Assembly: GCA_900546055.1 (NCBI GenBank)
Contig: URBG01000010.1
Location: 1-41,492 of the forward strand
Direction of reading: 5' to 3'
DNA length: 41,492 bases
Source of the DNA: an uncultured Mycoplasmatota bacterium
GTDB lineage: Bacteria; Bacillota_I; Bacilli_A; RF39; UBA660
This document shows, one piece after another, positions 17,033-26,573 of the stretch (its first letter is position 1; every line of letters starts with the position of its first letter). The position numbers and the translations under genes are program-made. The notes under the pieces are model-generated. The model was not told the origin of the DNA, did no database searches, and saw nothing but the letters and a program-made list of their open reading frames with translations.

Positions 17033-20000
17033 TTAGCATTTCTTTGGCTTTTGACATTCTGGTTTACAAGTTTTATATCTTATCGGTTCGGTCACAGTCC
17101 TAGATATATTATTGTCAGGATTGGGATCGGGAGTAGTACTTGAAACAATAGCGGTATTATTAATTAAATTACAGGCGTTTTCATTAACTAGCCCTCTAAT
17201 TAAAACTTGAATTGTTTCATTTATAGCAAGACTACCTAAATTAAAGCTTCCTGGCCATCTAGTAAAGTTAATGCCGTCTAACGAAAAACTACCATTGCTT
17301 AAAGCTGACGATAGAATATCAGTTAAAGTTACGTTTTCAGCAATACTTGGTCCAGCGTTTGAAACGGTAATTGTATAAGTCATAAGGCTTCCGATTGCAG
17401 CTATTCTAGGTGCACTTTTAACAACTGATATATCAGCGGTACTAACAACTGGAGTGATGACTATTTCTTCATCATCAATATTGTTAGTGATATCAGGATC
17501 CGGTGTTGGACTCATAACAAGTGCATTATTAGCCAAAATGTTTTTATCAGTTTCAGTTAATGTTCCGCGAACTAATATTGCTTGCGTTTCGCCCTTAGCT
17601 AAGTCGCCAATATTAAACGGATTTGTTAAAGATTCCCATGTTGTCCCCCCATTTAATGAAATCTCAGGGTTTGAAATTTCAGGAGGCACTATATCATATA
17701 AACTTATTGTCGTCGACGTGCTTGGTCCAGCATTATTGACAATAATATCATACATAACCATATCACCAACTTTAACTGGATTTGTTAAAGCATTTTTGCT
17801 GATTGAAATATCTGCTGACGGTGTTACTGGAGTTATTTCTGTATCAGTATTATTAGATAGATCAGGATCTGGTGTGTTGCTGGCAACAACAGATGTATTT
17901 ACAATACTATTAGTAGTTGTAGCAGCTACGGTTCCTTCGATCAATACTGTAATAACTTCTCCAGCACCAACACGACTAATAATATATGGGCTAACCCAAG
18001 GTCTAAAGGTAATGCCTCCATCGACTGAAAATACAGGGTTTTCAACACTAACAGGAACGGCATCGATTAAATTTACATTGGTAGCATCACTTGGACCATT
18101 GTTCGTAATGGTTATTGTGTACGTTAATGGGTCACCAGCTTTAACTGGACTTGGCGATGATGTTTTAGTAACAGCCAAATCGGCAGATGTATTAATTGGT
18201 GTATCTGTATCATCGATATTGTTACTTGGATCAGGGTCTGGCGTATCACTAGTTATAGTTGCTGTATTAGCTAAGTTATTATTTAAAGTACTAGGATTTA
18301 CTGTTCCTCTGATTAAAACTTGAACTGTCCCTCCATTTCCTAAATTGCCAAGATTTAAACTTCCCGTCCATGGGCTATAATTTACTCCATCTAATGAATA
18401 CTCTGGATTTAAAATATCTTGGGCTGTATTATCAGTTACAACAATGTTTTGCGCATCACTTGGACCATTATTTATAATGTTTAATGTATATGTTATTAAA
18501 TTACCAGCAATAACTGGATCAGGACTAGCTGTTTTTGTAATGGCCAGATCAGCAGCGGCGTCAACCCCAACAATAGCGGTATCAGTATTATTAGATATAT
18601 CTGGATCTGGCGTATCGCTTGTTACAGTTACATTATTAATAATCGTTGTATTTGATACACTGTTAACTGTTCCTCTGATTAAAATGACTTGGCTTTGACC
18701 ATTCACTAAATTACCAAGATTTAAACTGCTTATCCATGGACTATAATTTACTCCATCTAATGAATACTCTGGATTTAATAAAACTGATGGAACATTATCT
18801 TCAACTATAACGTTCTCAGCTTCACTTGGGCCATTATTTACTACTGTTATTGTATAAATTAATGGGTCACCATTAGTAACTGGATCAGGATTCCCGACTT
18901 TAGTAACTGCAAGGTCAGCGGAAGCGCTTATTCCAACAATTACTGTATCAGTATTATTTCCTGGATCTGGATCTGGCGTATCGCTTGTTACAGTAGCAGT
19001 ATTAATAATTGAGCCTGTGGCGTCAAGCGCGACAACGCTTCTGATAAAGACACTTAATGTGTCACCACTTATTATATTGCCTAAATTTATATTTCCCGGC
19101 CAAGAATTATAGTTAACTCCATCTAATGAATATTCTGGATTTTGTAATTCTGGCTGAATTATGTCTTCTAAAATAACATTTTGAGAATCACTTGGACCAT
19201 TATTTGTTATTTTAATTGTATAGATTAAAGTTCCTCCCGCATTAACAATATCACTATCAGCGGTTTTGGAAAGCATTAAATCGGCTAATGTTTGTACTGG
19301 CGTATCATCGGTATCAGTATTGTTTCCTGGATCTGGGTCAGGTGTTGGTGATGTTACAGTTACAGTGTTTTGAATGTTACCTTGAGCATCACTATTAACA
19401 ATTCCCCTAATTAAAATTAAGAAAACTTCTCCTGGTGATAAACTACCGATAACTAAGTTTCCTGACCAAGGATTCCACGTACCCCCACCATTTATTGAAT
19501 ATTCAACATTGCTTAGTTCTGGTGGAACATTATCTTCAACAAGAACATCGGTTGCTGCACTTGGTCCAGCATTTGATACTGTTATTGTATAGGTTAGTTC
19601 CTCCCCACTAATAACTGGTTTTGGGCTTCCAAGTTTAACTACTGAAATATCAGCTGAAGCTTCAATTGGAATTTCAATCGTATCGGTATTATTTCCCGGA
19701 TCTGGATCAGGTGTTGGCGATGTTACAGTTACAGTATTTTTGATACTTCCTTGTGCGGCATGATTAACTGCTCCTCTAATTAAAATTGTTCTAATTTCAC
19801 CATTTGTTAAATCACCCAAGGAATAAGTCCCTGGCCAAGGATCCCATGACCCTCCCCCATCTAGTGAATATTCTGGGTTATCTAATTCAATAGGAATCGC
19901 ATCAATAACATTAACATCAACAGCTGTATCTGGTCCGTTATTTACAACGGTAATTGTGTAAATTAGCTCTTCTCCGGCGATGACAGGATTTGGATTTCCC

Positions 20001-21685
20001 ATTTTAGTAACTGCAAGATCAGCTGATACTGCGACATCTAAAATATAATCTTCAACTTCGCCATCACTAGCAGGGCCGACACTTCTATCATCTTGAACAG
20101 TAGTTCCAGAATTTGTTAAGTTATCAGTAGTTAATCTAAGTCTAAGGAATGTTGATCCTGAGCTTACAAAGCTTCCTGCTGGTACATTAAATACTAGCGG
20201 GATTGTTTGCAAACCATTTGGCGGAACAACTGTTGTCACTGACTCGTTTTCTTCAAAAAGGCCGTTTTCATTGAAGTCTATCCATCCATATAGGTTGGCA
20301 TTTTCTCCGGTGTTATTAGTGACTTCAACCAATAAGGAATAAGTTGTGTCACTGGATGATATCGGAGTTAATGGCGTGGTTAGTGCATCATCTTGGATAT
20401 CTAAAATTAGATCATCCCCTGTGGCAGTCGCATTTTGGTATGCATCACTTTCGCTAGTTATTAAATGACCTAAATATAGGCCTTCCCTAATTTGATGTCT
20501 TGGTCCATTATTAGCAAGTAAGGTGTTATAGTCATTAGGACCATTACCTGGGCTAACATCAGGAGCATCACCAAAGTCAACATTAATAGCTGTATTTGGG
20601 CATATTGTTCCATCATTATTAGATGTAATTACCGTACTAGAAAAATAAGTACCTGTAGCGTTATTACCACTAATTGTGTATTTATAAATATTGCCATCGC
20701 GATTACTTATAGCAAAAATATCGCCACGAGCATCAATGGCTTGCGCACCAAATGGACCGTTAGTAGCACCTGTTGTGATAAGATTTGTCGTCACACCGGT
20801 TGTTGGGTTAATACGCGCTAAAACACCAGTACTGGTTACTCCATATAAATTACCATCTATAGGATTATACGACCAATCGCTAACGTTTACTGCTGGATTA
20901 AGGGCCACCCCAAAGTTACTTGTTTGTTCAAGGTACCCATTAGTTGGGTTAACTAATTTCATAAAGGTAGCAGAGTTAGGTCTTAAATCAATTGTATAAA
21001 ATCTAGTTCCATCATTAACAAATATGTATAAAAAACCATTCGTATCAAAAGTTCCCGTAGTATACCCATTAGTTGGTAATCCTGGAGGATTTGGTTTTAA
21101 AGTAATGATGTTGCCAGAATCGTCTACTCTGACAATACTATTGGTCGTTTGATTATATCCATAAATATATGAATCTAATGGATTATATCCAATAGCGTTG
21201 ACATAGTTTGCTGGAATTAAAGCTGTTTTAAGAACTGACTCGCCTGTTACAACGTTGATTTCGTACCAATTTGAAGGATTACCAGCAAATTGGATAAATG
21301 AATCTGTACATGCAACTTGATTATCTATTGTGTCATGGCTAAAATTGTTATTGCCGATGGTTGTATTATTATTTATTTGAGTTTGAGTTACAGTTAATGT
21401 CGTCTTTCGCGGGCCATTTGACATCGTAAAGCCTGAAGGCTGCGTGAAGTTGGTTGGCGGACAAGATGAATTAATGTTCGTAACAGTTTCATATATGGTA
21501 TAACTTCCAGCTTGCACTACTGAAAAAGAATAGTCACCTAAACTATCTGTTTGCGTTGAAATACAGCTTTGGCTAGTACTATTATACAAAGTTACATAGA
21601 CATTTGGTATTCCGCTTTCGCCACTATTATAAATTCCATTATGATTGGCATCATCAAAAACTTTTCCTGAAATAATTGCTGCCAT
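17033..21685 (-). CDS. 1550-residue SdrD-B/GEVED/DUF11 repeat protein without signal peptide
   Basis: Residues 1-75 form an SdrD B-like (Cna-B-type) domain, SGKVFDDANHNGIYNSGESG. About 105-365 is a beta-propeller-like DUF6923-type region with repeated NxLDSYIYG motifs. About 370-550 is a GEVED-type module starting VDFGDAPD, and about 551-1530 holds eight DUF11 repeats of roughly 120 residues. The tail is short and Cys-rich (KTCKPECQKPKKC). DUF11 repeats build long stalks on bacterial surfaces. No signal peptide, transmembrane helix or LPXTG motif is visible even though AAAGGAG fixes the ATG. The Cys-rich tail could allow disulfide crosslinking in a spore coat or exosporium, which is an inference. 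A sigma-A-like promoter precedes it. Confidence 0.9.
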   Translation of the reverse strand: MAAIISGKVFDDANHNGIYNSGESGIPNVYVTLYNSTSQSCISTQTDSLGDYSFSVVQAGSYTIYETVTNINSSCPPTNFTQPSGFTMSNGPRKTTLTVTQTQINNNTTIGNNNFSHDTIDNQVACTDSFIQFAGNPSNWYEINVVTGESVLKTALIPANYVNAIGYNPLDSYIYGYNQTTNSIVRVDDSGNIITLKPNPPGLPTNGYTTGTFDTNGFLYIFVNDGTRFYTIDLRPNSATFMKLVNPTNGYLEQTSNFGVALNPAVNVSDWSYNPIDGNLYGVTSTGVLARINPTTGVTTNLITTGATNGPFGAQAIDARGDIFAISNRDGNIYKYTISGNNATGTYFSSTVITSNNDGTICPNTAINVDFGDAPDVSPGNGPNDYNTLLANNGPRHQIREGLYLGHLITSESDAYQNATATGDDLILDIQDDALTTPLTPISSSDTTYSLLVEVTNNTGENANLYGWIDFNENGLFEENESVTTVVPPNGLQTIPLVFNVPAGSFVSSGSTFLRLRLTTDNLTNSGTTVQDDRSVGPASDGEVEDYILDVAVSADLAVTKMGNPNPVIAGEELIYTITVVNNGPDTAVDVNVIDAIPIELDNPEYSLDGGGSWDPWPGTYSLGDLTNGEIRTILIRGAVNHAAQGSIKNTVTVTSPTPDPDPGNNTDTIEIPIEASADISVVKLGSPKPVISGEELTYTITVSNAGPSAATDVLVEDNVPPELSNVEYSINGGGTWNPWSGNLVIGSLSPGEVFLILIRGIVNSDAQGNIQNTVTVTSPTPDPDPGNNTDTDDTPVQTLADLMLSKTADSDIVNAGGTLIYTIKITNNGPSDSQNVILEDIIQPELQNPEYSLDGVNYNSWPGNINLGNIISGDTLSVFIRSVVALDATGSIINTATVTSDTPDPDPGNNTDTVIVGISASADLAVTKVGNPDPVTNGDPLIYTITVVNNGPSEAENVIVEDNVPSVLLNPEYSLDGVNYSPWISSLNLGNLVNGQSQVILIRGTVNSVSNTTIINNVTVTSDTPDPDISNNTDTAIVGVDAAADLAITKTASPDPVIAGNLITYTLNIINNGPSDAQNIVVTDNTAQDILNPEYSLDGVNYSPWTGSLNLGNLGNGGTVQVLIRGTVNPSTLNNNLANTATITSDTPDPDPSNNIDDTDTPINTSADLAVTKTSSPSPVKAGDPLTYTITITNNGPSDATNVNLIDAVPVSVENPVFSVDGGITFRPWVSPYIISRVGAGEVITVLIEGTVAATTTNSIVNTSVVASNTPDPDLSNNTDTEITPVTPSADISISKNALTNPVKVGDMVMYDIIVNNAGPSTSTTISLYDIVPPEISNPEISLNGGTTWESLTNPFNIGDLAKGETQAILVRGTLTETDKNILANNALVMSPTPDPDITNNIDDEEIVITPVVSTADISVVKSAPRIAAIGSLMTYTITVSNAGPSIAENVTLTDILSSALSNGSFSLDGINFTRWPGSFNLGSLAINETIQVLIRGLVNENACNLINNTAIVSSTTPDPNPDNNISRTVTEPIRYKTCKPECQKPKKC
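17090..20035 (-). repeat. Eight tandem DUF11-coding repeats
   Basis: Repeats of about 350-360 bp each begin with codons for SADxxxxK and contain the EYSLDG(V/G)xxxxPWxG and VLIRGTV blocks. Some neighbours are close at DNA level (CCATCTAATGAATA recurs near 18380, 18750 and 19120), so unequal recombination could change the copy number. Confidence 0.88.
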
Positions 21686-21714
21686 ATATTTCTCCTTTCT
21701 AAATTTCTCATTTT

Positions 21715-21743
21715 ATTATATTCGCCGTAGACAAAGGTAACAA
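21715..21743 (-). promoter_or_regulatory. Promoter of the large DUF11 gene
   Basis: -35 TTGTTA (21743-21738), 17-bp spacer, -10 TATAAT (21720-21715). Confidence 0.65.
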
Positions 21744-21789
21744 CTATTAAAACCTATGTTATTTTAGGATTATGAATGTTTTCCACAAT

Positions 21790-21817
21790 AAAAGAGCTTT
21801 TCTATAAAGGCTCTTTT
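21790..21817 (-). terminator. Terminator of the APH-like gene
   Basis: Stem AAAAGAGC/GCTCTTTT (21790-21797 with 21810-21817). The TAG stop (21804-21802) lies in the loop, so the last codons form one arm. Confidence 0.75.
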
Positions 21818-22686
21818 TTTAACCATAAATTAATTTTTTCTTTTAATGCATTTAAATAATTTTCATTTCCTTTGTTTTTATTCATTAAATAAAAATGCAT
21901 ACTGCCATTTATTAAACACCACTTTAACTTATTTTGATTATAAGTTCCTATTTTTTTATAACCTTTTAAAAAGTCAGTAATATCTTTATCATTCCTCATA
22001 AAGGTTTGTTCTGGACGCAATATTAATGCCCACGCAATATCCTGTTCTTTAAAACCTCTTCCGGCATATTCCCAATCTAAAATTCCAGATATCTTGCCGT
22101 TTTTCCACAGGATATTTCCATAGTGAAAGTCACCATGAATAAAAGTGTCATAATCTATCTTTAGAGGTTTGTGTTCGATAAGATAGTCTATTACTGATCT
22201 TTCCCACTCATCCAAATCTGGATAATTTTCTATCTTAGGGTAGTCATTGATATCACGTTGGCGTGCTTTCTCCCACTCTATATTGCAATTGTGGATTTTT
22301 GCCAGCATTTTGCCGTATTCAAATAAATGCCTCGTTTTATCAGCAGGTAAATTGCTTTTTAGTAAATAGGATAATTTATCACCATTTATTTTTAGGGTAG
22401 CAATATATGTATATCCTCTAAATTTACCACTTTCTAGTATTTTTGGAACCGGGAATGTTGTTTTTATATTTTGTAAAATTTTTATTTCATTAGAAAAATT
22501 AGCAAATTTGCCACGTTCACTCTTTAAAAAAAATTCAATCATATGTTCTTTGTAATACCCTTGACATTCAAATACATCATTACCCGCTGGAGGATAACTA
22601 ATAACTTTTAATAGCTTTATATTACTAAAGGGAATTTTATTTATATCAATTAAACTTTCCCGCCATTTACCCTGAACTTCACCCAT
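21802..22686 (-). CDS. APH/choline-kinase-type phosphotransferase
   Basis: 294 residues. The kinase-like core shows the Brenner motif HGDFHYGNIL (His184, Asp186 catalytic) and the metal-binding DWE (Asp204). The family phosphorylates aminoglycosides, choline, homoserine, hexosamines and similar substrates with ATP. The motifs alone do not single out an antibiotic substrate, so calling it a resistance gene would be unsafe. It follows the nitroreductase gene by 14 bp and is probably co-transcribed with it. Confidence 0.87.
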   Translation of the reverse strand: MGEVQGKWRESLIDINKIPFSNIKLLKVISYPPAGNDVFECQGYYKEHMIEFFLKSERGKFANFSNEIKILQNIKTTFPVPKILESGKFRGYTYIATLKINGDKLSYLLKSNLPADKTRHLFEYGKMLAKIHNCNIEWEKARQRDINDYPKIENYPDLDEWERSVIDYLIEHKPLKIDYDTFIHGDFHYGNILWKNGKISGILDWEYAGRGFKEQDIAWALILRPEQTFMRNDKDITDFLKGYKKIGTYNQNKLKWCLINGSMHFYLMNKNKGNENYLNALKEKINLWLKKEPL

Positions 22687-22700
22687 AAATACATCCTTTC

Positions 22701-23411
22701 TTAATTTAAAATAAATTGCTTATTATTTCCAAATTCAAACTTACCATTAGCGGCCAGTTCAAAATGTTTTTTAGCAATACCCAAATCCACTAAATCAAAT
22801 TCATAATCATTAGGTACTTTAGCATAAACAATGCTATTTTTGTATTCGAACATTACTTTTTGAGAATTTCTAGCGCTTGGGGCTAAAGTAACTGCTTTAA
22901 GTCCTTCAGTTAACCATTTTGGAATAGTTTCAGTATCACTAATAAGTCTTTCTTTAATGCTTTTTCTTTTATTACTCATAGCCTTTCTGATCATTTTTTC
23001 TTTTGTGGTTTCAGCCTTAACTTTTCCAATTACGATCACACATATTAATTCTTCAGTATTTTCTATTTTCAGTTTGTTTTTATCAAATGTTCCACCAACC
23101 CAGCAAGTTCCAATGTTTAAATTAGTTAAATGCAAAACTAGTTCTTCACCATAGTATCCAATTTTTTCTTTAAGATCTTTATCTTTAATGTCACCTTTCA
23201 TTAAAATCAATGATTTAACATTATTAAATAAGCCATAACTTTTCTTAAAGCTAGAAAAGGCTTCACTACCATCTTCTAAAAATTCCATAGTTAAACTAGA
23301 TTCTTTATTTAATGTTTCTATATAGGAGTTAATTTGATTAATCTCTTCTTTTGAGAAACTAAGCTTATCAAATGTTCTTCTAGAAATTCTATTTTCAATC
23401 GCGTCTAACAT
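22701..23411 (-). CDS. Nitroreductase-like flavoprotein (TM1586 type)
   Basis: 236 residues. The N terminus (LDAIENRISRRTFDKLSFSK) and the later LAPSARNSQ segment show the duplicated, fused layout of the TM1586-type nitroreductases; NLNIGTCWVGG is the usual FMN-domain segment. It probably binds FMN and uses NAD(P)H, with unknown substrate. The start has TAGGTGATAAA before the ATG and a TATACT -10 box close to the upstream terminator hairpin. Confidence 0.82.
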   Translation of the reverse strand: MLDAIENRISRRTFDKLSFSKEEINQINSYIETLNKESSLTMEFLEDGSEAFSSFKKSYGLFNNVKSLILMKGDIKDKDLKEKIGYYGEELVLHLTNLNIGTCWVGGTFDKNKLKIENTEELICVIVIGKVKAETTKEKMIRKAMSNKRKSIKERLISDTETIPKWLTEGLKAVTLAPSARNSQKVMFEYKNSIVYAKVPNDYEFDLVDLGIAKKHFELAANGKFEFGNNKQFILN

Positions 23412-23437
23412 TTTATCACCTATAATAAGTATAACAA

Positions 23438-23465
23438 AAAACTTGATATTTTTGTATCAAGTTTT
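23438..23465 (-). terminator. Terminator upstream of the nitroreductase gene
   Basis: Stem AAAACTTGATA/TATCAAGTTTT (23438-23448 with 23455-23465), with T6 on the minus strand. It ends the ASCH transcript; the nitroreductase promoter overlaps it (TTGATA lies in one arm). Confidence 0.75.
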
Positions 23466-23551
23466 AATTAAAAGTCGAAGCCCTACTGAATTTCTCATGG
23501 CCGCATAGTTAAACGGGTTACAAACTTTTTTTGTTTTCCTTAAAATCAAGC

Positions 23552-23890
23552 TTATATTTTTCTAAAATGAATTGCTAAGCATCCATATTTCTTTACTTCA
23601 TCATCAGTATAATAAGGGGTATCATCTACTACTGCCTGAGGATTTTCATATCTATCTTTAAAATTTTTATCAAAGGTAGCTGAATACATATCTAATAAAT
23701 TTTTATAATGTTTCAGTTCTTCAACAATTACTTTTATAGTTTCAATCTCATCGGGTCTTCGATAAAAAGTAATAGTATCTCCAACTTTTATCTGTTGGCG
23801 CTTTTCATCATTTAACCTATATTCTATATTTTTAACACCACTACTAATCATATCAAAAGGTTCTTGATGTAATCTCATATCATGATTCAT
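23552..23890 (-). CDS. ASCH-domain protein
   Basis: 112 residues. HQEPFDMISSGVKNIEYRLN, then IKVGDTITFYRRP and the ending YGCLAIHFRKI are the features of the ASCH fold, a PUA-like beta barrel that binds RNA or modified nucleosides. Some members are cytidine-derivative amidohydrolases; others act in RNA regulation. AAAGGAGG supports the ATG. It is a single gene. Confidence 0.8.
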   Translation of the reverse strand: MNHDMRLHQEPFDMISSGVKNIEYRLNDEKRQQIKVGDTITFYRRPDEIETIKVIVEELKHYKNLLDMYSATFDKNFKDRYENPQAVVDDTPYYTDDEVKKYGCLAIHFRKI

Positions 23891-24044
23891 ATAAACCTCC
23901 TTTCCCTAGCTTTATTTATCTTTAACGGAACATACATAATTATTTTATAGACGATGGAATAATAAGGTGCTCCGTATATTTAAAAAAGTGTAAAAACTTT
24001 TCAAATATTTAGAAAGTAATAAATGAACTTTTTCAAACGCAAAC

Positions 24045-24076
24045 AAACACCTAAATCATATTAAATTTAAGTGTTT
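24045..24076 (-). terminator. Terminator of the membrane protein gene
   Basis: A 12-bp stem AAACACTTAAAT/ATTTAGGTGTTT with one G-T pair (24076-24065 with 24056-24045), just past the stop at 24105. Confidence 0.65.
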
Positions 24077-24104
24077 ATAAATGTGTACTTTTCTAAATTT
24101 TTAT

Positions 24105-24803
24105 CTATATGATATTATTTTTATATATTATAAACATCGCTAATAATAATAAAATAATTACAATTAGTTTAATTAATATATCTTTTAAATTATAATACCA
24201 TAGCATAATTCTACATACTGCCCTCGTAAATAAATTGAAATCTGTAATTTTTATTTTAATTATATCTAATTCATCTACTTTTTCTCCCGTAAAATCGTAT
24301 TTCATTCTGCTAATGATTCTGGCAATCAAAACAAACATTCTAGAAAATTTTATCTTACTTTTTATGTAATCTAATATACTTTCTTTTGATTTAATTGGAT
24401 TTTCTTCTTCTATTTCAATATTATCTGTTTTATTCCTATACAAATACTGCATATATTCTTTAATAGCCTTAATTGTTTTAGGGGAAGAATAAATATAACT
24501 TTCCTTTTGAATTTCAGTTAATATGTCGGTATCATTTTTATTTATTTTTTTATCTTTACTATCGATTGCTTCTTTGTAAGCATTTAAAATGTTGAAATTC
24601 CCCATAACAAGACCACACCAAAATTTCAATACCTTTTCTTGAACATTAACCTCTTTTTCTTTGAAATATTGTGTTGTCAGGCTTTTCTTAGTATTTCTAG
24701 AAGTTAATTTGGCAGTAACATATGCAACAACTATTGTAACAACAAATCCTAATATTTTTATTCCATTATCAGTTAGCATAAATTCTTTTATTTCATCAAA
24801 CAT
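24105..24803 (-). CDS. Membrane protein of unknown function with two terminal helices
   Basis: 232 residues. One transmembrane helix is near the N terminus (about 14-33) and another at the C terminus (about 209-229). The cytosolic region between is helical and charged, with basic SRNTKK after the first helix. I recognise no family. TTAGGTGATTTT precedes the ATG, and a TATAAT box at 24825-24820 overlaps a small inverted repeat ATACAT/ATGTAT. It lies next to the gene remnant at the end of the recombinase region and may belong to the accessory DNA. Confidence 0.75.
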   Translation of the reverse strand: MFDEIKEFMLTDNGIKILGFVVTIVVAYVTAKLTSRNTKKSLTTQYFKEKEVNVQEKVLKFWCGLVMGNFNILNAYKEAIDSKDKKINKNDTDILTEIQKESYIYSSPKTIKAIKEYMQYLYRNKTDNIEIEEENPIKSKESILDYIKSKIKFSRMFVLIARIISRMKYDFTGEKVDELDIIKIKITDFNLFTRAVCRIMLWYYNLKDILIKLIVIILLLLAMFIIYKNNII

Positions 24804-24859
24804 AAAATCACCTAATATAATTATACATCAAATAATGTATATCTCATAGAATATGGAGC

Positions 24860-25045
24860 TTATTTCTTTATTTCTTCTAATCGTTTATTAACTTTTTTAA
24901 TTGTTTCTTCTCTCATGGCTTTTGCCATTTCCTTTTGTTCTTCAGTAATTTCAATATGACTAATGGTTTCTGCATATAAAAATGGAGTAGGGTCAGTAAT
25001 TCTAAATAGGTATTTATCATTGTCACATAAATCTTTATATCTATT
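24860..25045 (-). pseudogene. 3' remnant of an unidentified gene at the element edge
   Basis: An open frame of 61 codons ends in TAA at 24862-24860. It reads RYKDLCDNDKYLFRITDPTP and later ISHIEITEEQKEMAKAMREE, ending VNKRLEEIKK, a plausible amphipathic C terminus. Upstream it is closed by a TAA that overlaps the end of the recombinase gene. There is no start codon or ribosome site near its 5' end, so it looks like the tail of a gene cut by insertion or rearrangement. The gene is not recognised. Confidence 0.6.
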
Positions 25046-26573
25046 TTAACTCCAAAAGTTGGAGCAAATTCACATATGGCAGAGCCGAAACCTTGAAGTC
25101 TGAACTCTCAATGTTTTTTATAAGAGATATTGTTATCTCTTGCTCAACTTGGTTTATATTAAATATTATAACCATTTTATCCTCATATAGCAATATCCTG
25201 TTGACTAAAGTATTAATTAAAGTTTTCTTGTAATGAAAATTAGCAATGCTTCCTTTTCTTAATTTTTTTAAGAAAAACTTAATCTCACTAACTGTTACAT
25301 TAATAAACTTGTTCTCTTCTCTTGTGATACTTGTGGATAATTGTTTAATGGCATCTTCTAATTTAGATAAATCTTCATAGAATGTTTTTCTGATGCTCTC
25401 AACTTCACACTCATAAATAGCATTTAAAATATTATTCCTTTTCTTATCTAAATGTTTATAGTTGCTCTGCATACTTTTTAATTTAGTATCATCTTGACCA
25501 TCGTTAATAATTCTAACAATCTCTTTAGCAACATAATCAATATTTTCTTTTGTTAGAAAGGCTTGTGTTGTGTTTGCTACTAAATCTTCAATATAATCTT
25601 TTTGAATTGCTTTTGTGATGCAATCTTTATTCTTACATTTATAATAAGTATGAAGTTTTCCTGTTTTGGAAGTTCCTGAATAACCTGTCATATATTCTTT
25701 ACAACATCCACACATAAGTTTAGTTGTTAATAAGTATTCTGTCTTTGCTCTACATCTAGCAGGCGCCATTCCATTCTTTGTTAATTCTTGTTGAACTTTT
25801 TCAAATAAATCATCTTCAATAATTCTTGGTATTCCTCCAGGAGTTTCTACATCCCCATATGAGTAAATACCAATATATTTTTTGTTGTTTAGTATTCTAC
25901 CTAAACTGTTTTTATTAAATTCTTGATTGTTGGCAGTCTTACATCCTAGTTCATTTAAATACCTAGTTATAGTTGCAAGACTTTCCCTATTTGCATACAT
26001 CTCAAATATCTTTTGAACAATAGGAGCAGTATCTTCATCGATGGCATACTTCTTTTTAATCATTGGCTTTCCACTTGTATTAATTTTTAGTTCCTTTAAG
26101 GTAAAACCTAGAGGAACAGTTCCACCATTATAATAACAGTTATCTGCATTAATCCCCATTCCTCTTTTTACCTTTTGTCCTAGTTCTACGGAATAGTATT
26201 CAGCCATTCCTTCAAGAACACTTTCCATAAGTATCCCTGATGCATCTTCTGTTATGTTTTCTCTTGCTGATAAAACTCTAATTCCTTTATCTTTTAGTTG
26301 TTTCTTATAGATAGCACTATCATATCTGTTTCTTGCAAATCTGTCCAATTGATACACTAATACTCCTTGAAACAAGCCTTTCTTAGCATCTGATATCATT
26401 TGTAAGAATTGTTCTCTGTCATCTTTTGTGCCACTCTTGGCTCTATCAATATACTCGTGAGTGATAGTATAATTATTTCTTTCTGCGTACTTGCGACATT
26501 CATCTAGTTGACCATCAATAGAACATTCGGTTTGATTGTGTGAACTATATCGTGCATAGATTACCACATCCAT
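25041..26573 (-). CDS. Large serine recombinase (site-specific integrase/excisionase)
   Basis: 510 residues from the ATG at 26573. AAAGG nine bases upstream supports this start over an ATG three codons earlier that touches the ribosome site. The resolvase domain (about 1-150) has YARYSSHNQ with the catalytic Ser and VYQLDRFARN. A recombinase domain (about 160-270, PLGFTLKEL), a zinc ribbon (CGCC ... CKNKDC, about 295-330), a coiled coil (about 360-420) and a C-terminal segment follow. The architecture is that of large serine integrases/TnpX-like enzymes that move phages and transposons through short att sites without host factors. It overlaps the upstream small ORF by 29 bp, suggesting coupling. 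Confidence 0.95.
   Translation of the reverse strand: MDVVIYARYSSHNQTECSIDGQLDECRKYAERNNYTITHEYIDRAKSGTKDDREQFLQMISDAKKGLFQGVLVYQLDRFARNRYDSAIYKKQLKDKGIRVLSARENITEDASGILMESVLEGMAEYYSVELGQKVKRGMGINADNCYYNGGTVPLGFTLKELKINTSGKPMIKKKYAIDEDTAPIVQKIFEMYANRESLATITRYLNELGCKTANNQEFNKNSLGRILNNKKYIGIYSYGDVETPGGIPRIIEDDLFEKVQQELTKNGMAPARCRAKTEYLLTTKLMCGCCKEYMTGYSGTSKTGKLHTYYKCKNKDCITKAIQKDYIEDLVANTTQAFLTKENIDYVAKEIVRIINDGQDDTKLKSMQSNYKHLDKKRNNILNAIYECEVESIRKTFYEDLSKLEDAIKQLSTSITREENKFINVTVSEIKFFLKKLRKGSIANFHYKKTLINTLVNRILLYEDKMVIIFNINQVEQEITISLIKNIESSDFKVSALPYVNLLQLLELK

Noticed and set aside
17454..18323. Long open frame on the plus strand opposite the DUF11 repeats
   Set aside because: It mirrors the repetitive composition of the real gene on the other strand, has no ribosome site and breaks into the same repeat period. 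It is a shadow.
17090..20035. Regular repeats that could suggest a CRISPR array
   Set aside because: The period is about 355 bp and the repeats are coding (DUF11); there are no short direct repeats with unique spacers.
21802..22686. APH-like gene as an aminoglycoside resistance gene
   Set aside because: The kinase motifs are shared with choline, homoserine and hexosamine kinases; no known resistance subtype is recognisable.
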